From CAZNOG01 sp964574635 (GTDB taxonomy: Bacteria > Bacteroidota > Bacteroidia > Flavobacteriales_D > Cryomorphaceae), in NCBI GenBank assembly GCA_964574635.1, contig CAZNOG010000013.1, forward strand, positions 1 to 64,000: 64,000 nucleotides of DNA, written 5' to 3'. A model generated the notes under the pieces. It searched no databases and had not been told where the DNA came from. It saw nothing but the letters and a program-made list of their open reading frames with translations. Every line of letters begins with the position of its first letter. Within the stretch, counting starts at the first letter, position 1. This document shows, in pieces, positions 49,404 to 56,891 of this stretch. The translations under genes were made by a program, and so were the position numbers.

Positions 49404-50963
49404 ATGCGGAAATCACCGGATTTTCACGGGCTTCATCGGGCGGCGTTTCAATCCAATACAACCGAAATGGGGGCGAAGATTTCTACGATTAAATATGCAT
49501 GGAAGGCGAAAAACCGCGCTACGCCCGGAGGCGAATCACGGTGGAGCGCCCGAACTTCGCGCCGTGGGTTTCATCCTTTTTCACCGACCACCCGCGGCCC
49601 TGCTCTCCTTTGGTTGATGATCTTGGCTCTGGGACTGACCACCGCGGGGTGCACCGGTTCCAAATCCCTGGCAAAAAAAGGGGCGAAACTGGAAGAAGCC
49701 GGCCTTTACGACAACGCGGCTTTGTTTTATTACAACTCTCTCCTGCGCAACTCCAACAACGTCGACGCTCGCATCGGACTGGCGCGCACGGGCCAACGCG
49801 TGGTGAACGACAAACTCGCCGAATTCACCAAAACCCAAACAAACGGCGATACGCGTGAGGCCGTGTACGTGTACCGAGACTTGGAGAATTACCGGGAAAA
49901 ACTCGCCCGCGTGGGAATAAAAACCGAAGTGCCTCCTTACTTTCCGGAAGACTACCGCGAACTGGAAGCCGGCTACCTCGAAGAACTCTACGGCCGGGGA
50001 AGCGATTTTCTCGCCGAGAGAAAATTCACCGAAGCCGCGCGCGTTTTCGCCGAAATGGAAACCCTCAAACCGGGGTACCGCGACGTCAAAGCGCTCCAAA
50101 ACGTATCCATCAACGAGCCCATCTACACCGAGGCCATGGCACACTTCGACGCCGGTCGATACCGCGCGGCGTACAACGGATTCAACCGCGTATTCGATCG
50201 GGACCCACATTACAAAGAGGTATCGACCTTGAGGGATGAATGCTTGGACCTCGGCAAGTTTGCCGTCGTAATCGCCCCCCTGGAAAACACGACCAACCAA
50301 AAGGAAGTTGCCGATCGCCTCCACGCTTTCCTCACCACGTCGCTCTCCACCTTGAACGATCCCTTTGTGCGCATCGTGGACCGAAGCGACATGGAAAGGG
50401 TGCTACACGAACAGCGACTCAGCCACAGCGGACTCACCGAGGCAGGCATGGCACAGCGGGCCGGAAACCTACTCAACGCCAGCGCCATCGTAACCGGAAG
50501 CATCGTAAAGCTCCACACCGAACGGGGCTCGTGGAAAAAAACCTCCCATAAAGGCTACCTCAGGAAGGTCGAAAAAATTTACGACGAAAAAACCCAAACC
50601 ACGTCGCTGAAAACGGACTATACCCCGACCACCTACAACGTCTACACGAATTCCACTTCCGTATCGATGGAATTCCGATACAGGGTGATTTCGGCCCAAA
50701 CCGGTGAAATCCTTTTCTCCGGCATCTACGACAACACCCTCTCCGACCATGCGGAATACGCCGTGTTTTCCGGCGAAGCGACCGACCTGTTTCCGGCCGG
50801 CAAAAGCGGACCCGACATCGATTCCAGAAACAAAAAGAAACTGCTCGACCTGCTGCGTGCCAACCGCACCATCAAAGACGCCGACCAGCTGTCCAAGGAA
50901 TCGTATCACTACGCCGCCTCTCAAGTGGCGGACGATCTCGTCAATTATTTGTCGGCGCTATGA
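49404..50963 (+). CDS. Lipoprotein with CsgG/LpoB-like domain (first of three-lipoprotein cluster)
   Basis: 519 residues from the ATG at 49404. A hydrophobic segment (LLWLMILALGLTTAGC) ends in a lipobox at C83, preceded by an unusually long basic leader of ~65 residues; a start at 49467 shortens that leader. After the cysteine come TPR-like helices (AKKGAKLEEAGLYDNAALFYYNSLLRNSNNVDARIGLARTG region, then FLAERKFTEAARVFAEMETLKPGY). A CsgG/LpoB-like domain follows: VVIAPLENTTNQ, FVRIVDRSDMERVLHEQRLSHSG, NLLNASAIVTGSIVKL. CsgG makes the curli pore and LpoB activates a peptidoglycan synthase; neither role can be assumed. The stop overlaps the next start by 4 bp. Confidence 0.75.
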   Translation: MRKSPDFHGLHRAAFQSNTTEMGAKISTIKYAWKAKNRATPGGESRWSARTSRRGFHPFSPTTRGPALLWLMILALGLTTAGCTGSKSLAKKGAKLEEAGLYDNAALFYYNSLLRNSNNVDARIGLARTGQRVVNDKLAEFTKTQTNGDTREAVYVYRDLENYREKLARVGIKTEVPPYFPEDYRELEAGYLEELYGRGSDFLAERKFTEAARVFAEMETLKPGYRDVKALQNVSINEPIYTEAMAHFDAGRYRAAYNGFNRVFDRDPHYKEVSTLRDECLDLGKFAVVIAPLENTTNQKEVADRLHAFLTTSLSTLNDPFVRIVDRSDMERVLHEQRLSHSGLTEAGMAQRAGNLLNASAIVTGSIVKLHTERGSWKKTSHKGYLRKVEKIYDEKTQTTSLKTDYTPTTYNVYTNSTSVSMEFRYRVISAQTGEILFSGIYDNTLSDHAEYAVFSGEATDLFPAGKSGPDIDSRNKKKLLDLLRANRTIKDADQLSKESYHYAASQVADDLVNYLSAL

Positions 50964-52324
50964 CGAAGTGGATCCCCCTCTTGGCTCTTTTGGTTTTGGT
51001 CGGCTGCCGTTCCAACCGCGACTTGCAAAGCCATGCCGCCGGACCTCCCCCACCCTCCTGGGTGGAAAATCGGCCGACCTCGGGTACGCATTACATCGGT
51101 ATCGGAGTGGCACCAAAACTTCCGGGCACCGACTTCCGTCGGGTGGCGCGGGAAAACGCCATGAGCGATCTCGCCGGCGACATCCAGGTGGAAGTCAATA
51201 CGCGGTCCTTGCTACACACGCTGGAAACCAACGACCGATTCGAGCAGGAATTCCGCGAATCCATCCGCACGCAGAGCAACTTGGAGCTCAGGGAATACGA
51301 AATGGTGGATTCTTGGGAAGACGCCAACTACCACTGGGTATTTTACCGTTTGGACAAATCCCGTTGGGCCGCGATTAAAGCCGAGCGTCGAACGGCCGCC
51401 CAAAGTTTGGCGTTGGATTTTCTCGCCAAAGCCGAAGCCGAAATCCACCGAAGGCAGTTTTCGACAGCCGTGGATTACTACCTCCGCGGCTTGCAGGCGA
51501 TCAAGGAATTCCAAAACGAACCCATTGAAGTGGAATACCGGGGCAAATCCATTTTGCTCGGCAACGAACTCTACGGGGGACTCACCGATTTAATCACGCG
51601 AACCGTTCCTGCCGTCGAGAGTGCTCCCCCGCTGCAATTCTCCACTGGCTACCGATCCGTAGTCGAAATACGAGTCGCCAAGGACGGCGTACCCATGGAA
51701 GGCGTTCCTCTGAAAACTTCGTACTCCGGCACCTACGGCTCCATCCGTGGAAAATACGATACCAACGCCGATGGACGCGTGGAGGTGGAAATCACCGACG
51801 CCGACCGATCGGGCAAGGCCAACGTGTTCATCGCCGAAATCGATATGGAGGCGCTCACCCAGCCCTTCGGCAACGACAAATTCATGAAGGCGCTTACGGC
51901 CTCTCTCGCGGCGAACGGCGTGCGTGAAACCATTCAGTACCATCCGCCTCAAATCCTGATACGCGAAAACGAACGCAACTTGGGAAAACGATTCACCACC
52001 GGGCCCATCGCCGCCGCGGTGAAGACTTCACTGAGCCGCAAGGGGGTAAGTCAAACCACGGATTCGAATTCCGCTGACATCGTGGTCGACATCGACGCGA
52101 ATACCGCGAAAAACGGCACGTCCCAATCTTTCAAAGTGTCCGTGCTGCACGTGACCATCACCGTGCTCGACGGAAAATCGGGAAGGGAAATTTTCCAAAC
52201 CTCGAAGTCGGACATCAAAGGACTCGGCATTACGTACGAAGAAGCGGGCTTGGCCGCCATAGAAAACTATACCAAGAACATCGAATCACAGCTCATGAGA
52301 CAGCTCACAACAACCGTATTTTGA
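50960..52324 (+). CDS. Lipoprotein with LPP20-like N-terminal domain (second of cluster)
   Basis: 454 residues. Signal MTKWIPLLALLVLVGC ends in a lipobox. An LPP20-like domain follows (PSWVENRPTSGTHYIGIGVAPKL, FRRVARENAMSDLAGDIQVEVNT, with FEQEFRESIRTQSNLELREYEMVDSW), as found in FlgP and LPP20 proteins. A helical stretch (AEAEIHRRQFSTAVDYYLRGLQAI) comes next, then an Ig-like segment (YRSVVEIRVAKDGVPMEGVPLKTSY, TNADGRVEVEITD) and a C-terminal domain resembling LpoB/TolB-N folds (SLSRKGVSQTTDSNSADIVVDI, VLHVTITVLDGKSGREIFQT). It is coupled by ATGA to the CsgG-like gene and lies 61 bp from the third lipoprotein gene. Confidence 0.75.
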   Translation: MTKWIPLLALLVLVGCRSNRDLQSHAAGPPPPSWVENRPTSGTHYIGIGVAPKLPGTDFRRVARENAMSDLAGDIQVEVNTRSLLHTLETNDRFEQEFRESIRTQSNLELREYEMVDSWEDANYHWVFYRLDKSRWAAIKAERRTAAQSLALDFLAKAEAEIHRRQFSTAVDYYLRGLQAIKEFQNEPIEVEYRGKSILLGNELYGGLTDLITRTVPAVESAPPLQFSTGYRSVVEIRVAKDGVPMEGVPLKTSYSGTYGSIRGKYDTNADGRVEVEITDADRSGKANVFIAEIDMEALTQPFGNDKFMKALTASLAANGVRETIQYHPPQILIRENERNLGKRFTTGPIAAAVKTSLSRKGVSQTTDSNSADIVVDIDANTAKNGTSQSFKVSVLHVTITVLDGKSGREIFQTSKSDIKGLGITYEEAGLAAIENYTKNIESQLMRQLTTTVF

Positions 52325-52385
52325 GGCATTTGCAATTTTGGCACAGTTTCTGAAACTTCAAACACAAACCCTAAACCCCATAACC

Positions 52386-52988
52386 ATGAAAACAAATCCT
52401 TACTCAATCCGCGGGATTTCCGTGATCCCAAAAATCGCCCTGATGGCCCTGCTTATCGCGGCGACCGCCACGGGCTGCAAGAAGAAACAAGAAGCCCAAG
52501 CCCCTCCAGGTGAAGTATTGATCAACGAATACTGCACCGATCCCGAATACTTCAGCAACGAAGAATACTTCCGATCCAACGGGCTGGGCGAAAGCATGGA
52601 CCAAGCCACGGCCAAGAAAAAAGCCTTGAGCAACGCCCGTGCGGACTTGGCGTCGGCCATCAACACGACCATCAAAGGCACCATCGACAACTACGTGAAT
52701 TCACGGGAGTTCAACAACAGGGAAGAGATTGAGGAGCGATTCGAGGGGTTGACGCGAGAGGTGATCAATCAAGAACTTCAGGGCACGAAAACCATTTGTC
52801 AGAAAGCCGTGCGCGTGACCGGCAGCGACTCGTACAAATACTACGTCGCACTGGAGTTGAGCGGTCAAGAGCTGCTCGGCAAGATGAACCAAAGGCTCGC
52901 CTCCGACGAAAGATTGAGGATCGATTACGACTACGAGCAGTTCAAGAAAACCTTCGAAGAAGAAATGGAAAAATTGGGAAATCGCTGA
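52386..52988 (+). CDS. Small LPP20-like lipoprotein (third of cluster)
   Basis: 200 residues. A basic leader and hydrophobic segment end in a lipobox: KIALMALLIAATATGC. The mature part has YFSNEEYFRSNGLGESMDQATAKKKALSNARADLASAINTTIKGTIDNYVN, in which AKKKALSNARADLASAI strongly resembles the LPP20 helix seen in the preceding gene (ARENAMSDLAGDI). It is followed by a charged helical region and a strand (YKYYVALELSGQELLGKM). The start is the ATG at 52386; an earlier in-frame start would read through the leader. It is likely part of the same unit as the two preceding genes and is followed by a hairpin terminator. Confidence 0.75.
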   Translation: MKTNPYSIRGISVIPKIALMALLIAATATGCKKKQEAQAPPGEVLINEYCTDPEYFSNEEYFRSNGLGESMDQATAKKKALSNARADLASAINTTIKGTIDNYVNSREFNNREEIEERFEGLTREVINQELQGTKTICQKAVRVTGSDSYKYYVALELSGQELLGKMNQRLASDERLRIDYDYEQFKKTFEEEMEKLGNR

Positions 52989-53016
52989 TCGTCCCGCCTA
53001 TAATTCCAATCCACGC

Positions 53017-53052
53017 CGTGAAGCCGTCCGCAAAGACGGCTTCACGCGTTTT
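53017..53052 (+). terminator. Hairpin terminator after the lipoprotein cluster
   Basis: A perfect 12-bp stem (CGTGAAGCCGTC with GACGGCTTCACG) and a 6-nt loop, followed by CGTTTTGG, a short T run. Confidence 0.75.
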
Positions 53053-53171
53053 GGTGCGCATCCCACGCGTCTTCCCCCAATATATCGAACGATCTATCCC
53101 CCGAACCGCGTTCGGCGGAGAATGGTTCCGCCGGCTTTTACGTACTTTCACGCCTCCAAAATAGCCGAATC

Positions 53172-55217
53172 ATGAAATTGGAGAATTACGTACTTGGAAA
53201 CTGGATTACCGGATCGGGAGAGGGCACGGTTCTCGAGAACGCCGTGACCGGAGAAGCAATCGCCACCGCCTCGACGGAAGGGCTGGATTTTGCGGAAATC
53301 CTCAAATACGGAAGGGAAATCGGCAATCCGGCGCTCAGGAAAATGACCTTTCACGAGAGAGGGCGCATGATCAAAGCCCTCGCGCTGTTCCTGCACGGCA
53401 AAAAAGACAAATACTACGACATCAGCTACCAGACCGGCGCCACGAAAACCGACGGCTGGATAGACATCGAAGGGGGCATAGGAAACCTCTTCGCGTACTC
53501 CAGCTTGCGCCGACAATTTCCGGATGAAAGCTATTTCGTGGACGGCGACATGGCGCCCCTTTCCAAATCGGGATCGTTCATCGGTCACCACATCATGGTG
53601 CCCAAAGAAGGAGTCGCCGTACACATCAACGCGTTCAACTTCCCCATCTGGGGCATGTTGGAAAAAATCGCCGTCAACCTCCTGGCGGGAGTGCCGGCCG
53701 TGGTGAAACCGGCCACCATCACTTCCTACCTCACCCAGGCCATGGTGCGCGACATCGCCGAGAGCGGAATCCTTCCGGTCGGCGCCTTGCAACTCCTCGT
53801 CGGTTCGGCCAACGGCTTGCTCGATCACGTGGAATCCCAAGACGTGGTGACCTTCACGGGATCGGCGTCCACCGGAAAGAAACTGAGGGCCACCCCGAGA
53901 ATACTCGAAGAATCCGTGCCGTTCAACTTGGAGGCCGATTCCCTCAATGCGGCCGTCCTCGGACCGGACGTAGAAGTCGACAGCCCGGAATTCGAAATTT
54001 TCATCAAGGAAGTGCACAGGGAAATGACCGTAAAGAGCGGTCAAAAATGTACGGCGATCCGCCGCATTCTCGTTCCCGAAAACATGGTCGAAGACGTCCA
54101 AACCGCTTTGGCGAACCGGCTGTCGAAAACGACCATCGGCGACCCGAGAAGGGAAGGCGTTCGCATGGGATCCCTCGCCGGAAAAACCCAACTCGCCGAA
54201 GTACGCAACCGCGTACAGGAATTGATGGGGAGCTCGGAACTCGTATACGGCGACCCGGAACAAGTGGACCTCCTCTCCGGCGACGCGGACAACGGGGCCT
54301 TCATCTCACCCATCCTGCTGCTGAACGACGAACCTTTCGGAAAAACCGCCACCCACGAAGTGGAAGCCTTCGGTCCCGTGAGCACCCTCCTGCCCTACAA
54401 GTCTCTCGGCGACGCGGTGGAGATCACCAAAATGGGAAAGGGCTCTCTGGTGTGCAGCTTGACTACTTACGACGATAAAATCGCGAGAGCCTTCACATTG
54501 GGTGCCGCCAGCCACCACGGAAGGATTCTCGTGCTCAACCGCGATTGCGCCAAGGAGAGCACCGGACACGGTTCTCCCATGCCCCTACTAGTACACGGCG
54601 GACCCGGACGGGCCGGCGGCGGGGAAGAGCTCGGCGGCGTACGGGGTGTGAGACACTACATGCAGAGAACGGCCATTCAAGGGTCGCCCACAACGCTGAC
54701 CAAAATCACTTCAGAGTATCAAATCGGGGCGCATCGAAACGAATCCAAGATTCACGTGTTTAGAAAACACTTCGAAGAGCTCGAAGTGGGCGACACCGTG
54801 TTTACACACAAACACACCGTCACCGAAGCGGACATCGTAAACTTCGCCAACGTGAGTGGAGACAATTTTTATGCGCACATGGATGCCACCTCACTAGACG
54901 GCACCATTTTCGAACAACGCGTGGCCCACGGTTATTTCGTGTTGAGTAAGGCCGCGGGGCTGTTCGTCGATCCCAAAAAAGGACCCGTTTTGTTGAATTA
55001 CGGTTTGGAAGACTGTCGATTCACCAAGCCGGTGTATCCGGGAATGACCATCGGGGTGAAGTTCACGGTCAAACAAAAAATTGCTCAGGAAAAGAGAAGC
55101 GAAGACGACGTGGCGAAGGGAATCGTGAAATTTCTGGTGGACGTGTATGACGAAACGGGCGAAACCGTTGCCATCGCCACCATCCTGACCATGGTGAAAA
55201 TGCGTAATCAGGACTGA
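53172..55217 (+). CDS. paaZ: PaaZ: aldehyde dehydrogenase fused to MaoC-type enoyl hydratase
   Basis: 681 residues, the usual PaaZ size. Residues 1 to ~510 are an aldehyde dehydrogenase (AFNFPIWGMLEKIAVNLLAGVPAVVKPA, FTGSASTGKKL, catalytic C293 in SGQKCTAIRRI). Residues ~540-681 are a MaoC hot-dog hydratase (KHTVTEADIVNFANVSGDNFYAHMD, QRVAHGYFVLSKAAGLF). PaaZ hydrolyses oxepin-CoA and oxidises the resulting semialdehyde in aerobic phenylacetate degradation. The ring epoxidase PaaABCE and PaaK are not in the window. It is followed after 2 bp by a TerC gene and an enoyl-CoA hydratase, so the three probably form one operon. Confidence 0.93.
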   Translation: MKLENYVLGNWITGSGEGTVLENAVTGEAIATASTEGLDFAEILKYGREIGNPALRKMTFHERGRMIKALALFLHGKKDKYYDISYQTGATKTDGWIDIEGGIGNLFAYSSLRRQFPDESYFVDGDMAPLSKSGSFIGHHIMVPKEGVAVHINAFNFPIWGMLEKIAVNLLAGVPAVVKPATITSYLTQAMVRDIAESGILPVGALQLLVGSANGLLDHVESQDVVTFTGSASTGKKLRATPRILEESVPFNLEADSLNAAVLGPDVEVDSPEFEIFIKEVHREMTVKSGQKCTAIRRILVPENMVEDVQTALANRLSKTTIGDPRREGVRMGSLAGKTQLAEVRNRVQELMGSSELVYGDPEQVDLLSGDADNGAFISPILLLNDEPFGKTATHEVEAFGPVSTLLPYKSLGDAVEITKMGKGSLVCSLTTYDDKIARAFTLGAASHHGRILVLNRDCAKESTGHGSPMPLLVHGGPGRAGGGEELGGVRGVRHYMQRTAIQGSPTTLTKITSEYQIGAHRNESKIHVFRKHFEELEVGDTVFTHKHTVTEADIVNFANVSGDNFYAHMDATSLDGTIFEQRVAHGYFVLSKAAGLFVDPKKGPVLLNYGLEDCRFTKPVYPGMTIGVKFTVKQKIAQEKRSEDDVAKGIVKFLVDVYDETGETVAIATILTMVKMRNQD

Positions 55218-55218
55218 G

Positions 55219-56001
55219 ATGGAATGGGGGTTCGAAGCGCTTACCCAGTGGGATAAAATCATCGCCCTCGCGACGCTCGTGGTGTTGGAAATCATCTTGG
55301 GCATCGACAATATCCTCTTTATTTCGATCGTATCCGAGAAGCTCCCCGAAGACCAACGTCCCAAGGCGAGGAAAATCGGATTGGCGCTGGCGCTGATCTT
55401 CCGGATCATCCTGCTCATGGGTATCTCGTGGTTGGTGCATTTTACCGACCCCTTGGTGACGATTCCGATTCCCGACGTTCTGAACGACCTGATCGACCCG
55501 GAATTTTCCGGCAGGGATTTGATCCTGCTGGCCGGAGGTATCTTCCTCTTGGTGAAAACGATCAAGGAAATACACCACAAAGTGGACATGCCCGACCTCG
55601 AAGAGACGGTAAAGCGCAAACCCTCGAGTTTCGCCGGGGTGATCGGTATGATTCTGTTGGTGGACTTGGTGTTTTCCATCGATTCCATTCTCACCGCGGT
55701 GGGTATGGTGCAAGAACTGATCATCATGGTGGTGGCCATCGTGGTGTCGATGATCGTCATGTTGGTCTTCGTGAACAAGATCAGCGATTTCATCACCAAG
55801 AACCCCGGCATTCAGATGCTGGCCTTGTCCTTCCTCATCCTCATTTCCTTTATCCTCATCCTCGACGGATTCGGAAAGCACATCGAAAGAGGATACGTGT
55901 ACTTCGCATTGTTTTTCTCACTCATGGTGGAAATCCTGAACATCCGCCAATCGAAAGTCAACAAACATAAACTACAGGCAAAAGATGGAATCGAAAAGTG
56001 A
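55219..56001 (+). CDS. TerC-family membrane protein
   Basis: 260 residues with about seven transmembrane helices. TerC signatures are visible: VLEIILGIDNILFISIVSEKLPEDQRPKARKIGLALALIFRIILLMGISWLVH and VDLVFSIDSILTAVGM. The acidic residues in ILGIDNI and VFSIDSI lie in membrane helices, as in TerC/YkoY metal exporters. Related proteins export Mn2+ or help metallate secreted enzymes. It lies between paaZ (2 bp) and the enoyl-CoA hydratase gene, which starts within its last codons (17 bp overlap). Confidence 0.93.
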   Translation: MEWGFEALTQWDKIIALATLVVLEIILGIDNILFISIVSEKLPEDQRPKARKIGLALALIFRIILLMGISWLVHFTDPLVTIPIPDVLNDLIDPEFSGRDLILLAGGIFLLVKTIKEIHHKVDMPDLEETVKRKPSSFAGVIGMILLVDLVFSIDSILTAVGMVQELIIMVVAIVVSMIVMLVFVNKISDFITKNPGIQMLALSFLILISFILILDGFGKHIERGYVYFALFFSLMVEILNIRQSKVNKHKLQAKDGIEK

Positions 56002-56761
56002 ATTGGGCGGTGTGGAACTCACCGTGGAAAACGGGGTGGGAACCGTAACTTTTTCGCACCCGGCCGGCAATTCACTGCCGGGAAAATTACTCAAGGACTT
56101 GGCCGTAGCAATCGCTAATGCCGGAGAGGATTCTCGGATTCGAGTGATCGTGCTGAAGTCGGGAGGAGAACGGGCTTTTTGCGCCGGAGCGAGTTTCGAC
56201 GAATTGATGTCCATCGCCGACCCGGAAGTGGGAAAGCGGTTTTTTATGGGCTTCGCCAATGTAATCAACGCCATGCGGAAGGCACCTAAATTCGTCGTGG
56301 CCCGCGTGCAGGGAAAAACCGTGGGCGGAGGCGTGGGCTTGGCCGCCGCGGCCGATTACTGTCTGGCGACGACGTACGCCTCGGTGAAGTTGAGCGAATT
56401 GGCCATCGGTATCGGCCCCTTCGTGGTGGGTCCGGCGGTGGAAAGGAAGATCGGCGTATCGGCCATGAGCCAACTGGCCATCGACGCCACCGAATGGAGA
56501 ACCGCGGGATGGGCGAGGGACCGGGGCCTGTTTGCCGACGTGTTTGACGATATACCGAAATTGGACGCCGCAGTGGCAAACCTGACGCAAAAGCTTGCGC
56601 AGAGCAACCCCGAAGCGATGAAATTGCTCAAACGAACGTTTTGGAAAGGCACCGAAGATTGGGATACCCTGCTGGAAGAGCGCGCGGCCATGAGCGGTAC
56701 CCTCGTGCTGGGTGAGTTTACCCGAACGGCGATAGAACAGTTCAGATCCGCGCGAGCGTAA
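55985..56761 (+). CDS. Enoyl-CoA hydratase/isomerase family protein
   Basis: 258 residues, crotonase fold. VTFSHPAGNSLPGKLLKDLAVAI, VLKSGGERAFCAGASFDELMSI (oxyanion/CoA site) and GKTVGGGVGLAAAADYCLATTYASVKLSELAIGIGPFVVGPAVERKIG are typical; the position usually held by the second catalytic glutamate falls in LSELAIGIG. Its coupling to paaZ through TerC suggests a role in phenylacetate or related CoA-ester breakdown, possibly the PaaF/PaaG steps, but the specific reaction is not determined. It is followed by a dispersed repeat at 56778. Confidence 0.85.
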   Translation: MESKSELGGVELTVENGVGTVTFSHPAGNSLPGKLLKDLAVAIANAGEDSRIRVIVLKSGGERAFCAGASFDELMSIADPEVGKRFFMGFANVINAMRKAPKFVVARVQGKTVGGGVGLAAAADYCLATTYASVKLSELAIGIGPFVVGPAVERKIGVSAMSQLAIDATEWRTAGWARDRGLFADVFDDIPKLDAAVANLTQKLAQSNPEAMKLLKRTFWKGTEDWDTLLEERAAMSGTLVLGEFTRTAIEQFRSARA

Positions 56762-56777
56762 ATTTCCCCTTTCAGTA

Positions 56778-56791
56778 ACACCCACAAAACC
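56778..56791 (-). repeat. Dispersed GTGGGTG repeat, copy 6
   Basis: The minus strand reads GGTTTTGTGGGTGT, 17 nt after the enoyl-CoA hydratase stop codon. Confidence 0.7.
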
Positions 56792-56891
56792 CCTAAAAAC
56801 CACCGCCCGTAGACGCCCCTAGGTGTCGGAGAAATACGGACTTTGGACGCAAGGTAGAGGCGAAGAATAACTTTTGGCGCATGGAAGGCGT

